A stretch of DNA of 64,000 nt from NCBI GenBank assembly GCA_002077065.1, contig NAJO01000057.1:124001-188000 (forward strand), read 5' to 3'. The position numbers were made by a program, and so were the translations under genes. This stretch comes from Cryoendolithus antarcticus. Lineage: Eukaryota > Ascomycota > Dothideomycetes > Cladosporiales > Cladosporiaceae. Shown here one piece after another: positions 11,311-23,345 of the stretch. Under the pieces are notes generated by a model. It did not search any database. It was not told the DNA's origin and saw only the letters and a program-made list of their open reading frames with translations. Each line of letters opens with the position of its first letter. Within the stretch, counting starts at the first letter, position 1.

Positions 11311-12659
11311 TCATCCTAGCATCGCGCTCACAGCATCCTCATCCACGCCCGCCATGCCACCAAGCACATCCTCTTCGGGCACCTTGTGCGCCATCTTCCT
11401 TCGCTTGCGCGGATCGCTGGAGACTTCCGTATCCGTGATCGCAGCTCTATTCTGCGGCATCTGTAACGAACCCAAGATGTCTTGAGCCGCGGAGACAGCT
11501 TCTGAAGGCGTGGGCTCGACGTGAGCTGGAATCGAAGGCAGGAGTTCGGGTGCGGGCTCGGAGCTCACGTCTGGCATGAGGCTGTCGTTGCCGTTGAGCC
11601 GAACTTCTGGTTCTGCGTCTGCTGGCGGTGGCGTGAAGGTCTCGACTTCGGGTGGTGGGGGCGTGAGTGACTCCATCTCGGGTGCTTCCGACTCGGCGCC
11701 ATTGGTGGCAGGTGGTAGGCCAGATGTGGGTGTCGTAGGAACGGGTGATGTTGGGTTCGACATCCCGCGCATGATTCCATCTTCCACCTCGCGCTTCTTG
11801 TCTTCGATACCTTGGCGTCGTGTTGAAAGGTCTGCGGCTGTGGTCTCCTCGACTGTGAGTTTGCTCGTGTTCGCCTCGAGCAACGTCTGTAACGATGCGA
11901 CCAGTGACTTCCTCGCGGCAATGCTGGCCTCCACGGCTCCTTGCGCAGTAGCCAAACTCTTCATCAGCGCCGCAAGTCTTGCTGCGTGCACGGGAGGCGT
12001 TGGCAACACAGTCTGCGGGTCCATCATCTTGGCATATTCTGTGTTCGCAGTCCCCACAACTCCTCTCGCAACAGCCTCAGCTTTGCTCAATGCTCCCAGC
12101 GCCTTGCTCGCGCCCTCAAGCTCACCGAACACCACCCCTCCCCCAGCATCCCCACCAAACAAACTTCCCCCTAACTTCCCTCCACTTCCCCTATTCCCTC
12201 TTACCTTATCGATCTCCCCCACCCTCCTCTCAACACCCTCCTGAATGCCCTTCTCAAAGATTCCCCGCTGTCGCCAAACTTCCACGACGCGCTTGATCTT
12301 CGCTTGCACGTCTACGGAAGCGTTCTTGTAAGCCAGCGCTGTAGCATCCGCTATAAGTGGTTCGAAGGCGAGGAGAAAGTCGTTCTTTGAGCGAGCGCGG
12401 GACTGCTGGACGACTTCGTTGGCGAGGTAGAGGAGATTGAGGCGTTTGGTTGTGGAGCTGTCTGTAAGGCGGGCGAGCCAGAGCGCGGCTGTGCGGTTGG
12501 CGTGGCGGCTAGCACCTCTGTTAGTATAGCGCTATGAATTTGCGAGGTGGAACGGATGTACCGGTGGAACATGATCCATTGCGCGACTGTCACTATGCTG
12601 TCCTGAGTCTCATTCAGGGCTGCCAGCTTTGCCTTGACGGCGTCGTCGGAGTAGGCCAT
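11311..12659 (-). CDS. RTT103: RNA polymerase II CTD-interacting protein, Rtt103-type
   Basis: Two exons (12562..12659, 11311..12517) around a 44-nt intron (12518..12561, ACTAAC branch) give 434 aa. Residues 1-~135 form a CTD-interacting domain: VKAKLAALNETQDSI, VAQWIMFHR, NRTAALWLARL, KRLNLLYLANEVVQQSR, VVEVWRQRGIFEK. In yeast, Rtt103 binds Ser2-phosphorylated RNA polymerase II CTD and recruits the Rat1 exonuclease for 3'-end termination. A coiled-coil middle (REVEDGIMRG region) and a Pro/Glu-rich acidic tail follow; it ends with a KRRKMAHKVPEEDVLGG stretch close to the C-terminus. The gene is divergent from clathrin light chain across 337 bp. Assignment rests on domain order and the RPRD1/Rtt103-like N-terminal CID. 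Confidence 0.88.
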
Positions 12660-12996
12660 AATGGTGGTGCTGGCTGAAGTATGGGCGAGTGGCTACAGCT
12701 ATATGGACACTCCTATCGACACATGAGCGCGCGGTAATCGTGGGTGGAGACTATGTGTTTTGCGCATTGAAGGAGATGGCCGGTGTTTCTGTGAAGCCAC
12801 AATGCGGAACTCCCCCGCCTCACTTCCGACCTCCAGGTACACGCAGTGGCAGCGACAGTCACAAACACGACACCACTACATTTGCGTGACCAGCCAACAA
12901 GTCACTTATCTCCGCTCTTTTCCATATAGATACACCAGCTCAAGTGTCAAGCGCGACCCTGATCCCACCAAAGTGAGCCACAAGAGTTACACAACC
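12660..12996. promoter_or_regulatory. Divergent promoter, RTT103 / clathrin light chain
   Basis: The 337 bp between the two start codons must drive both genes. It contains an AT-richer stretch (TTTTCCATATAGATACACC near 12917) nearer the clathrin gene. No defined element is identified. Confidence 0.45.
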
Positions 12997-13804
12997 ATGG
13001 CGGACCGGTTTCCCTCCCTAGATGACTTCGATGCTGGTGCGCAATACCTCCCAACCGCCCCACGCTCCCTACTAACGTCATTCCCCAGGCCAGACCGAGC
13101 CGCAAGAGACCTCCAGTTCCGACTTCCTCTCCCGCGAAAGGGCCCTCCTAGGGGACGACGCCCAACAATTCAGCACTATTGCAGACAACAACGCAACCCT
13201 CCAAGACGGCTCAGATGACGACGATGATGATGACGACCTACTAGGCGGTGGAGGCAACGGCGCACCTTCACATCAAAACGGCAACAGCAACGGCGACGAC
13301 ATGGGCGACTTCGAGTCCTCCTTCCCCGCCATGGAGACCTCAAACGACGCCGTGGGCCCCAGCGGTACAATCACAGGTTCGACGTTGCCGTTTCAATCAC
13401 AGTCACGAGGCTTCACAGACGATAACGAGGGGGGTGAGCCCGAGCCCATGCGTAAGTGGAGGGAGTCCCGCGACTCCGCTATCGCGCACCGCGATGAGAT
13501 CTCCGCTTCCAAGAAATCCGAGACGATCAAAGAAGCGCAAAAGAATATCGACGAGTGGTACGAGAACTACAACACCAAGCGCGACAAAGGCACTGCGCAA
13601 ACGCGGAAGGAGGCGGAGGAGTTTCTGGCGAAGCGCGAGGATACGACGAGTGGTGGGACGACGTGGGAGAGGATTGCGAAACTTGTGGATTTGAGTGGGA
13701 AGGGGGCTGGAGGTGGAGCGGCGGGGACGGGCAAGGCGAGGATGAGGGAGGTGCTTGTGGGGTTGCGGAAGGACGAGAAGGCGCCGGGCGCGACGGGGGT
13801 GTAA
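12997..13804 (+). CDS. CLC1: Clathrin light chain
   Basis: Exons 12997..13036 and 13089..13804 (52-nt intron) give 251 aa. The N-terminus MADRFPSLDDFDAGQTEP and an acidic run of eight aspartates (GSDDDDDDDDLLGG) precede the conserved core EPMRKWRESRDSAIAHRDEISASKKSETI, then KNIDEWYENYNTKRDK and the C-terminal WERIAKLVDLSGK. The central helix binds the clathrin heavy chain and regulates coat assembly in endocytosis and Golgi traffic. Length is normal for filamentous fungi. Confidence 0.93.
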
Positions 13805-14723
13805 TTGTTGATCCTTGGAAACAGGCGATGATGGTGGCGTTTGGAGCTGGGAAGACCGCGGCGAAATGAAGCAGTCACGCACTTTGTGACGCCCGATATT
13901 CTGGCTCAATCATTTTGCGATCCGGCGATGCCGATACACCTTGCTAGCACCCCATTTCACGCTCTGTGTACCACGCCCTCTCCTTCTGTTGAACACAACC
14001 CTTTACTGCTTCTCCAGCCACCTATTCACCAGTCACAACTCTAAAGACACCTCGCCACAAATTCCGTGTCCTCAGTCTGTGACATCTCAGCTAACGGGTG
14101 ATGAATCATTGATCACATACATGGCCTTCTGGCCCATATGGCAGATGTTAGGGCAGTGAGGGCCGTCCGAGTATGCATCCAATGCTTGGGGGTGGTGCTT
14201 GAAGTTAGAAACACAAAGGCCAGGCAGGTAAATCTCGATGAGCGCATCGTTGGTGCGCTATTTTGCCAGATGTCTTTGTAGCAGACAATGTCACGACTGC
14301 CCAGGCGGTCTTCACCAACACGATCCATGAGGGTCCTTCAAATCAGGATTCTGCAACAAGTGTCTGACACGGCCGATGTTGAAGCTGTGGAGTGAATTAG
14401 AGAAGCTCAGCAAGGTTCGTTCCGTACCGAGGGCCGAGTCTAAACTCCGAGCCGAGCAGAGGGTGATGACGGGACGATGTACGGCGGAGGGCAATTACAT
14501 GTATTTCATCTTCGCGTTGACAGGAGGTCGTAAGCAAAATAAGTCTTTGAAAATCGCAGAGCTACACCCCGAATCTACAATAGCACCCTCGCTGCTCTGG
14601 ACACGGGAACGCATCTGACTGACAGCGAGACACAATGGCTTGCCCGCGAAGCGCTAGGCCAGAGCGATAGCCACGATCATTGTCAATCGAGCTGAAACCT
14701 GAAACATTCGGGGACTATTCGTG
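13805..14723. other. Intergenic region upstream of the ABC transporter
   Basis: About 920 bp between two same-strand genes. Only short overlapping frames are present, none with motifs. It holds the clathrin light chain 3' region and the transporter promoter. Confidence 0.4.
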
Positions 14724-17177
14724 ATGGCAGTCTCGGGGAGGATAGTAGGAAGGGCGTGGGAGAGCTTAGGGAACGGAGCACTTTTCACCAACAGAATACG
14801 GACTCCTCCATTGAATGCTGCATCTCGCATATTACAAAGTACTGCGCAGAGGGGATCTGGCGTCCAATATAGTGGAAGCGCGGCAGCGGCCTCGCGTCTG
14901 CTGTCGACACGAGCACATGAACTGGCCAGGGAGACCGCGCGATCGCGATGGAACCAGGCTTGGGTCTCACAAAAGCGAGAACTCCAGACGTCGACTCAAC
15001 GGCGAGAGGGGCAAGTTGTATCGGGGCCGGCGGCGCCCGCAGCGAGCGTGACGAAAGCAAAGCGCGTGGAAGACCCGGCAGAACAGGACGAGGATGATCA
15101 GGACTTCGAGCGAACGGAGAAGGCTGCGCAAGCATCGACGCTCAATCTCAGCGCACGGCTGAGCAAGGAGAGCGACGATGGCAAGTCGGGCGCACCGTCG
15201 GGGGAGATATGGAGATTGCTACGGATCGCGAGACCGGAGCTGAAGACACTGAGCTGGGCGTTCCTCTTTCTCATTATCAGCAGTGGTGTTACGATGAGCG
15301 TGCCTTTCTCGATTGGTCGAATACTGGATGTTGCCACAGCGTCGCCTGAGCAGGGTGCAACACTACTGGGCTTACCAATGTCGACGTTCTACATTGCGTT
15401 CGCGGCGGTGTTGGCGACTGGCGCGTTGGCGAACTACGGTCGCATCATCATCCTTCGCATTGTAGGTGAGCGCGTCGTGACCAAGCTGCGGAGTCAGCTA
15501 TTCCGAAGGACGTTCATCCAGAATGCCGAGTTCTTCGACGCCAATCGAGTGGGCGACTTGATCAGCAGACTCGGTAGTGATACGATTATTGTGGGCAAGA
15601 GCATCACGCAGAATTTGAGCGATGGATTGCGATCGCTTGTCTCGGCTGTGGCCGGACTGTCGATGATGGCGTTCATGTCAGTCAAGCTCACTGGCATCTT
15701 GGCAATTGCTGCGCCGCCGGTCGCAATCGGCGCGTTCTTCTACGGACGGGCTATCAGATCGCTGTCGCGGCGGATACAGAAGAACCTCGGGACGCTCACA
15801 AAGATCGCCGAGGAGCGATTGGGTAACGTACGCACAAGTCAAGCATTTGCAGGCGAGCTGCAGGAAGTGCATCGGTACAATAATCAGACTCGCAAGATCT
15901 TCTTTCTTGGGCGGAAAGAGGCATACATCAGTGCTGTCTTCTTTTCGGCATCTGGCTTTATGGGCAACATGACGTTCCTGGCACTGCTGTACGTGGGCAG
16001 TGGGCTGGTACGAAGCGGTGCCTTGTCAGTAGGCGACTTGACGAGCTTCCTGATGTACACTGCGTATGCCGGAGGCAGCTTGTTCGGTCTAAGCGCCTTT
16101 TACAGCGAACTGATGAAAGGTGTCGGTGCAGCGAGTCGACTTTTTGAGCTGCAGGACCGCTACCCGACGATCAGTCCGACCAAGGGTGAGATGGTGAATG
16201 CAGCTCGTGGCAACATCGACTTCAAAGGTGTCAGCTTCGCTTATCCTACACGACCAGCAGTGCAGATTTTCAAAGATTTGTCCTTCTCAATACCCGCGGG
16301 TAGCAACGTCGCTATTGTCGCACCCTCTGGCGCTGGCAAGAGTACTGTTGCAAGCTTGTTGCTCCGATTCTATGATACCGACTCCGGCACTATCACGATT
16401 GGTGGCAACGACATCAGCAAGATGAACGCCAAGCAGCTGCGGCGGAAGATCGGCTACGTCGGCCAAGAGCCTGTGCTCTTTAGCGGTTCGATAGCAGACA
16501 ACATCGCCTATGGTCGACCAGAGGCTAGTCGACATGAGATCATCGCTGCAGCGCGTAAAGCCAATTGCCAGTTCATCTCTGACTTTGTAAGTCTGGCCTT
16601 ATTTGTCAGACTCGATCTAGTCCACTGACAAGCTTTGCAGCCCGACGGCATGGACACCTTCGCCGGTGCTCGCGGCACGCAACTCTCCGGCGGCCAGAAA
16701 CAGCGTATCGCTATTGCGCGAGCCTTACTCAAGAATCCCGACATCTTGATCCTCGACGAAGCGACCTCAGCGCTAGACGCCGAGTCCGAAACACTCGTCA
16801 ACGCCGCCCTAGCCAAACTCCTCGAAGGCAACAACACAACGATCTCCATCGCCCACCGCCTCAGCACGATTCAACGAAGCGATCGCATCATCGTCATCGG
16901 CTCTGATGGCAAGGTAGCGCAGACAGGGACCTATAAGGAGGTGTCTGAGGTGAAGGATGGGGCTTTTGCGAAGTTGATGGAGTGGCAGATTAATGGCGGA
17001 CAGCCGACTAAAGATGCACCGGGATCGATGAGCCGAGATGAGGATCATGGCGGGGAGTTGACTGAGGAGGAGAGGTTGAAGGCCAGGCTTGAGGAGCTGG
17101 AGAAGGAGGATATGAGTGAGCCTGAGACTGTAGAGGTGGTTGCTGGAAAGGCGGAGGAGGGGAGGAAGTCGCAGTAG
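14724..17177 (+). CDS. MDL1: Mitochondrial ABC half-transporter, Mdl1 type
   Basis: Exons 14724..16586 and 16641..17177 (54-nt intron, CACTGAC branch) give about 799 aa. A basic, Ser/Thr-rich N-terminus of ~150 residues looks like a mitochondrial presequence. A six-helix transmembrane domain follows ([20 protein letters not shown]..., [20 protein letters not shown]..., [12 protein letters not shown]...), then one nucleotide-binding domain with P-loop [10 protein letters not shown]-loop VGQEPVLF, signature LSGGQKQR, Walker [10 protein letters not shown] and H-loop SIAHRLST. Yeast Mdl1 exports peptides from the matrix after m-AAA proteolysis and acts as a homodimer. The first P-loop glycine is alanine. 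A charged tail ([20 protein letters not shown]) follows the NBD. Confidence 0.92.
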
Positions 17178-17627
17178 GTCTGCGCGAGATTAACATGTAG
17201 AAGTTCGCATAGGCGTTATGGCAGACAAGTCGTCGCAAAAGACGGTCGCTGCGGTGGGGATTTGTGGTGGTGACAGACTCGGCTCCCTTATACTGTAAAA
17301 GATATACAATACTGTAACGCCTTTTGATCAACTGTCAACGTCAATCCATCGACAATGCATGGAGAACACAATATCTGGAAAGTTGACTGGACCAGACTTG
17401 TGGTATATACAATTATGTAGGCCGTGAAAGCGGCATCATCGTCAGCTATGCCCTTGCTGAGTGTCCGATGCGCAAATGTCGCGAAATGCACGACCCCGAC
17501 TGCGTACAGCCTCGACTATGTCCCAACGACATCGCAGTCTCTACTCGTGTAGTTGGACCCCTTGCCCCTGCAGCATAGAATCCGGGACTCCAAATGCCTC
17601 TTCCGCGACAAAGCACATATCCCTTGC
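17178..17627. terminator. Convergent 3' region, ABC transporter / BIM1-like gene
   Basis: About 450 bp between converging genes. Part of it is AT-rich (ATACTGTAAAAGATATACAATACTG near 17290), a plausible polyadenylation area. No gene seen. Confidence 0.35.
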
Positions 17628-18499
17628 TCACCATAGTGTCTTGACCGCTGTGGCAAAGACCGTCGCGAAGAGCGCTGCCGGCAGCCCACCTATTGGTGGT
17701 ATGCGACTCGAGGCGCCAGATGTCGCTTTCGCACTCATGGTGTAGACGAGGTTGAAGCCTAGGTTCGAGGAGTTGTAGCAGTTGTTCGGCCCGACTTGCT
17801 CCTCTTTGGTCAGGTCCGCTGGGTCCACGAGCGTGAGATCGACGCACTGCACCTCTTTCGTCAGTATAGTGACGCATTCTCACTGCAATGGGTGCTACTC
17901 ACGCTATACAACGCCGCTCCATGCTGCGCCGCCTCTATCACCTGCAGCGTAATATTCTGCCCCACTTGCAGACTCAAATTCGCCGGCATGCCCACTTGCG
18001 GTATACAGAACTGCCCATCATACTCCACGTTCGTAGGCCCTGAGATTTGAAAGGGCGGAACGACCGGGTGTGACATATTTGGTGGTGCGAGCATGCCCTC
18101 CTCTTGTATGCCGATATTTATGTAGAACATTGCTAGGCTGTGCCCGGGAAACCAACCAGGTTGTATCGAGACTGCGCCGCCGTTGACGGGCCAGCGTGAG
18201 CGGTTCTGACTGAGGGGCATGCCGCCGCCTGGGAGGGGTGGATGTTAGTACGTGTGAGACGCTTCGCTGGTGGTGCGGAGGCGCTTACATGGGTACATCC
18301 ATTGCATGCCAAAGGGGAAGCCCGTTGTGCCATTCTCGTAGTGGTCTATGCCTATGCTGTCTGGGTTCAAATATGCAGGTGTGCCGTTCGCATGTAGATT
18401 GTTTCCTCTCCAGCCGGGATATGTGATTACGGTGTGGGCTGAGGCAAGGCTCCAGAGTGTCACTGCGGCGACCGCGAGTGTTGTTCGTAGGCCCAACAT
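17628..18499 (-). CDS. GPI-anchored BIM1/X325-like copper-binding protein
   Basis: Three exons (18289..18499, 17903..18228, 17628..17852) with 60- and 50-nt introns give 253 aa. A signal peptide ends at ..SLASA, so the mature protein starts HTVITYPGWRG. That free N-terminal histidine is the first ligand of the copper site in LPMO-like X325 proteins. Family marks follow: GFPFGMQWMYPCGGMP, SRWPVNGGAVSIQPGW, GHSLAMFYINIG, then LQVIEAAQHGAALYS...VDLTL. The C-terminus (GLPAALFATVFATAVKTLW after a small-residue stretch) looks like a GPI signal. X325 proteins lack polysaccharide-cleaving activity; Cryptococcus Bim1 helps acquire copper. A role in copper uptake or scavenging at the cell surface is inferred. 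Confidence 0.92.
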
Positions 18500-19418
18500 T
18501 GTGTCTTTGTGCTACTATCGTCGAGCCCTTTGGCTGTCTGCAGAGGTATACAGACGGCGTGCGCCTACTACCGGGCGGTGCCTACCAGCATCCGTATTAC
18601 GTGAGAGCGCTGCGACCCGATCCAGGCGATCCCTTCGCGCTGTGTCAAGTCCCCTTCGCTGACAGCTTGTAGCAAACGCTTGGTAGTGAGAGTCGAGACT
18701 TACGAAACCAAGGAGATGCGATGCGATCTTACGAATGCCGCAGACATGGACTGCGAAAGCACTCGTTGCTACTCACCTACCGAAGCTGGACGCTCGTACA
18801 GGGTAAGCGCCCAGGCCTATGGATGTCGACTATAAGCTGGCCCCATGTTGGCTTGGCGGGGTGGTAAGCAGTGGTTGGCGAGTTTGCGGCAGAGCACACC
18901 AGCCTAGTCTTAAAGCAGCGGTAGATCACGGCGCCCATGCAGCCGTCACGCAGGCGAGGTGTGTGGCAATATAAGCCGGGTGTTCCTGGAGCGTGGAGGT
19001 CGCGTGGAGAATGCAGGTATCGGGCGTATTTCCTAGCACGATACGCGCCCAGTCTCACCCAATTAATGCTTGTATTGGGTTGCAGTAAGCACTCTTACGA
19101 ATCGAGCACATTGCACGTTGATGTCGCCTTGATGAGATCCAGAATGTGATCGGCAGCCATACTGGGTGATGGCGATGCCGAGTCCAAAAGCAACGCGCGC
19201 ATGATTATGTTATATGTCCCAAACCTGACCCATACGCCATACACAGCGGCAGTGAAACTGCATGCGCCATCAACCACATTCAGCCCCGAACGCCGTCCCT
19301 TCGTTCGTGTATGTTTTCGTTAACAGGCAACTTGCCGCCATCTACAAATTCAACATCGACATTGCGATCGCGTGCGCGAAGGTAAACGTCCAGGCCCGAT
19401 AGTCGTGAAGAATTCACA
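18500..19418. other. Intergenic region
   Basis: About 920 bp between two minus-strand genes. It contains the BIM1-like gene promoter next to 18500. Remaining short frames show no motif; a frame at 19280..19528 overlaps the next gene's end and is not supported. Confidence 0.35.
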
Positions 19419-20126
19419 TCACCATCGCTCATCCGCCCAGTGCTTCCCGTCGATGCGCTCAAAGCTCTCCTCGTCCACCTCGTCCTTCTTGAACATGTTC
19501 TTGACGGCGTTCTTGACTCGAACGCCATATGCTCGAGACGACCTCCGCAGTTCTCGGGGCGATAGAAGCGGCGACCTCACGGCTGATCCTGACTCGTTCT
19601 TAGGCTTGATCTGAATCTTGAGATGCACTTCGGCTCGACTGGACATAGTGCCTGGTAGTGCCACCGTCGGCCGTAGTCTATGATTTTGTTCTTTGCGGAC
19701 AGGGTGCGCCATTGGGGTTGGGTGGAATGGCGTTGCCGTACTTGTCTGTGCGGAGGCCCTGCGCGTCACGTCAGAAGCCTCGGGAGTCCACAGCTTAGTC
19801 TCGTAAGGCGCTGAAGGCGTCGAAAGGCTGTGCATGGGAGACGTCGGATCCCATGGATACACTGTAGCCTCTGCTGTCGCCGATAGGGTCATCGCGGGCT
19901 CGGACAGAGATCCCACGATCGGTGGTCGATTCCGCATGATCAAGTCTGCCCGTGATATAGCGGAAGTTGGCTCATCGTCGAAGGTCGAGGTAGTCGGTAA
20001 AGTGTCGATGTATGGGACGGTGATCGCCCGTACGATGTAGCGTGATGCGTGTGAATTCGCCGGTCGATCTTCGTGTGCGTGATGGAAGTCGAAGTGGGTG
20101 TACTTGCTCCCGTCTGTTGTGGTCAT
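19419..20126 (-). CDS. Hypothetical basic protein
   Basis: Single open frame of 235 aa from the ATG at 20126. I do not recognise a domain. The N-terminal two-thirds is polar and Pro/Ser/Thr-rich. The C-terminal part is strongly basic (RELRRSSRAYGVRVKNAVKNMF) and ends in an acidic-aromatic tail (VDEESFERIDGKHWADERW), a pattern seen in several small fungal hypotheticals. An intron acceptor (ACTTAG) lies just before the ATG, so a short upstream coding exon is possible but not resolved. Confidence 0.5.
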   Translation of the reverse strand: MTTTDGSKYTHFDFHHAHEDRPANSHASRYIVRAITVPYIDTLPTTSTFDDEPTSAISRADLIMRNRPPIVGSLSEPAMTLSATAEATVYPWDPTSPMHSLSTPSAPYETKLWTPEASDVTRRASAQTSTATPFHPTPMAHPVRKEQNHRLRPTVALPGTMSSRAEVHLKIQIKPKNESGSAVRSPLLSPRELRRSSRAYGVRVKNAVKNMFKKDEVDEESFERIDGKHWADERW

Positions 20127-22220
20127 CACTAAGTTCCAGTACGTGCAGCGTAGGGCGTAGACTCCGACACGTTTCTCGCTGCCAGCAGCGGAGTCGGTCC
20201 CTAGTCACGGTTCAGTGACAGTGAGCACCCTAAACTCCCCCGCGCAAGGCACAAAGCAGCCGAAGAAGATAGCCCGTCGGAACTAGTAGAAATCAAAATG
20301 AAGAGGGAGATCACCTACTTAGCTGAGTATTGCCGCCCATATTGCCTGCATGCAGTAAGGCAGGATTACAGTAGCACGAGACCAACATCAATCTCGCGCC
20401 CACCCCCGCCGGTTCCCTACATCTCAGACAAGCACTGCTGCAGCCGTTACAGGCGTCGGTAGAGGGCGAAACGCCCACGCACGCAGCGTTGCGCCATAAC
20501 GGTCATCTGCCAACGTGGCCCGAGCAGCCGCTTATGGGAGGCCGACATAGCCCATAGGGCAAGTTTATCTGTCTGCCGTATAGTAAAGCGAAGCTGATTC
20601 GCTCAGGATATTGTCGATGCAGATGTCATATGGGGCTATGCACTCGGTACGCAGGGTTTGCGCCACCTCGCAGCTACGCCAGACAGAGGCAGACGGGGGA
20701 TGCCGTCGGGGATGGAACCGCTGATGAACGCGAAGGAAACCATCCTCGCTTCCGATACCGACAGGGCGGGCAGTAAAGTGATTCGATTGGGCGGCGCAGC
20801 AGAGGTGGGCGCCTGCTGAAGCGTACAAGCGCCCAGATTCGGCGGCAACACAGCAGACCCGAGAGTCGATGCAGGCGCGTAGTCAGCGCGTAGAGGGGAG
20901 TACATGAGCCAGCAGCTCCCCGCGGAGCGTGAAGGCAGCTCGTGAGACTCTGCGCATCATCGCTACCGGTGAGGGACCTTGCAATATTGAATATGGAGAG
21001 GCTGAGGTGTCCATGAGGTGCAGGAAGTCAAGCTCTACGAGACAGGATTGGTCAACAAGCTCCCGACGCTAGCGGGAGGTCCACAGCCGCGCGGAAAGCG
21101 GTTCTGCTTCGCGTCCCTCACACGGACTTGCACTGTCGCCATTCGAAACGTAGTAAATAAGACCGTCAGATCCGATCTAAAATGCGTGGATGTGAGGTCG
21201 AATTACAGGAGCTCGTTCGCAATGGCAGTCTGTCCACGTGCAGTGTAGTGCAGTAGAGCGACCCTCGCCACGATTGAAGCCTACGACTACTTCCATCAGC
21301 GGCACGGTGAAGTACGAACAAAATAGGTAATGATGTGTTTTTGTCTCTCCTTTCGATCGATTGCTATAGCATAGCATGTTGCATGCACTCAAATCGACTT
21401 CGTCCATTACACTGTCTCCTTGCCAGCCGATTTGCAGCCCTCCGTGGCCATTTCAGCAAAATTCCGAACCGGTTCCTGATATGTTGGCCAATTCGTACGG
21501 CGTTACTGAGGTCTTATCCAAACCCGAGAACCACACCACATCTTGGCTCTCATCCCACCCGTCGAGGAATTGTCTTCCCACAGGTTGCCAAATGTCCCGC
21601 GGGCAGCGTTGGTTCCGCAGGAAATGTTTGTCGATATTGCTCGCGTTGTGCCAATAGAGACAGCAGATCATCGTCGCGGCGCCACTCGATTCAACGGATT
21701 GCATGCAGGGCACTCTCCACGATCTCCGGCTCCACGATAGGGATCTGTGCGCATACCCCACAGCATAGCGATAGTGCGTGTCGTGAGGAAGGGACCGTAT
21801 CATCCTGCGGTACAGCAAAGCACCACATTGATACCCGATGTTGATTAATCTCCATGGTAAGAAACTGTCGGGACGCTGCTGCTTGAGTCTGCCTAATTGC
21901 GCTGAATGACTCCACAAAGCGCAAAATCGAATCGGACCGTGGGGCAGACCACAGTAGCGTCAACAGACATGAGTGGGGTTAGGGAGCTCGCCGATGCTGT
22001 TGCATGGCCACGCAGGATGGCACCATCTGCTAGGGCCCAGGGAACGGACTCTGGTGAGTGCACTTATTTTCCGCTGTGGCAGCAGGTCGTTTAAGCGTGC
22101 ACGTAGTGATCTTCCCCCTTCCATGCCCTCTGCGTAGCCGACAACAGCGGAGACCGCCGCGTATATCGCGTACTATGCATGCAATCGTGTAGCCTGATGC
22201 GCAGTCTTCTGCACATTTCT
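20127..22220. other. Gene-poor interval
   Basis: About 2.1 kb upstream of the hypothetical gene and downstream of COQ7. Several frames of 60-170 aa on both strands overlap one another (21335..21917) with no domain, start context or splice support. I see nothing else definable. Confidence 0.4.
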
Positions 22221-22979
22221 TCACACCTTCTCACTCACCCAAATCGCCCCCCGACACCCCGCCCTAATAACCCCCGTCAAGACCTCATACGGCTGCGCCA
22301 TCTTGGCATCATTCTCAACCGCCGTATCCAAATGCTCCAGCTCCTCGTCCCGAATCCGCCTTATCTCCTTCACCAACCCCGTCAACTCCTCTCCCACCAC
22401 CTCTCCCTTCGCCTCCATAGTCTCAACCCACCCCAACAACACTTTAACTTGCTGATTATAATGATCGCCAATCTCCGTCTCCACAGCCTCCGTACACGCC
22501 ATCGCTGCCTCTCGTCCCATGGCTCCCGTGGCCCAGCCGAGGGTCGTAGCGGCGGCTTGCCAGAGGGGGTAGAGGACTGTGGGGCGGATGCGGTGTTTGG
22601 CTAGTAAGTGGTTGAAGGTTTTGAAGTGGCCGGCTTCTTGGTCGTACATGTGTTTCATCAGGGGCCGGAGATGGGGGTGCGATTTGTAGATTGGAGGGGC
22701 TTGAGCGGTGTAGATCAGGGTTGCGGCTAGTTCGCCGGCGTGGTTTACGCGGAGAGCGGAGTCGAGGAACTGTTGTTGGGTTGGGGTGAGGGGTTTGCGA
22801 CGGGCGCCTTGGGTGGAGGTTGGTTGTTTGACGGCTTGTGGTTCGAAGGACTCGGCTTTGGCTGGGTGGGTTACTGGGGTGGCGTTGGAGGAGCGGGGGG
22901 AGGTGGAGAAGACGTGGCGAGCGCGGAGCTGGAAGGCGAGAGGGGTGAGACGGGTGCGAGTGGTGGTGGTAGCCATCAT
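22221..22979 (-). CDS. COQ7: 5-demethoxyubiquinone hydroxylase
   Basis: Intronless, 252 aa. It catalyses the penultimate hydroxylation in ubiquinone synthesis on the matrix face of the inner mitochondrial membrane, within the CoQ synthome. The Arg/Ser/Thr-rich first ~35 residues look like a presequence. The di-iron ligands are visible: E in RVNHAGELAA, E and H in YDQEAGHFKT, E in TEAVETEIGDHY, and E and H in RDEELEHLDT. It ends VIRAGCRGAIWVSEKV as the family does. It shares a 366-bp divergent promoter with RTF1. Confidence 0.96.
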   Translation of the reverse strand: MMATTTTRTRLTPLAFQLRARHVFSTSPRSSNATPVTHPAKAESFEPQAVKQPTSTQGARRKPLTPTQQQFLDSALRVNHAGELAATLIYTAQAPPIYKSHPHLRPLMKHMYDQEAGHFKTFNHLLAKHRIRPTVLYPLWQAAATTLGWATGAMGREAAMACTEAVETEIGDHYNQQVKVLLGWVETMEAKGEVVGEELTGLVKEIRRIRDEELEHLDTAVENDAKMAQPYEVLTGVIRAGCRGAIWVSEKV

Positions 22980-23345
22980 GATGGTAAGCTTGAAGAGGCA
23001 ATTGTTGCTGCGAGCGAGGATGCCGAAAGGACATCGAATATGATCAACACGTATTGGACGTCATGAACATTTGCATGTGAATCAGAGGCCTGAGGCAGCA
23101 TTTTCTGGGGAAAGTCCAGCGCGACTCTGAAACACGTCAGGGCAATTGTCCATCTCGACGACAATAGCAACTCAAGTACTCGATCTTATTGACGACTCGT
23201 GAGCCACACATTGCCTCTGCTGCACCCTGGACTTCTCCACACCGAGCAGCAGCCACTACCCCAACTCCAAAGAGATCATCGAACCCCCCTTCCGCTCAAC
23301 CCCGTCAACCACGCTCACCCATACAAGCATACACCCACAGGCATC
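22980..23345. promoter_or_regulatory. Divergent promoter, COQ7 / RTF1
   Basis: 366 bp between start codons, C-rich near the RTF1 ATG (CAACCACGCTCACCCATACA). Drives both genes by position; no factor site assigned. Confidence 0.45.

Noticed and set aside
21335..21917. Overlapping frames of 90-170 aa on both strands
   Set aside because: Mutually exclusive, with no motif or start context; treated as noncoding.
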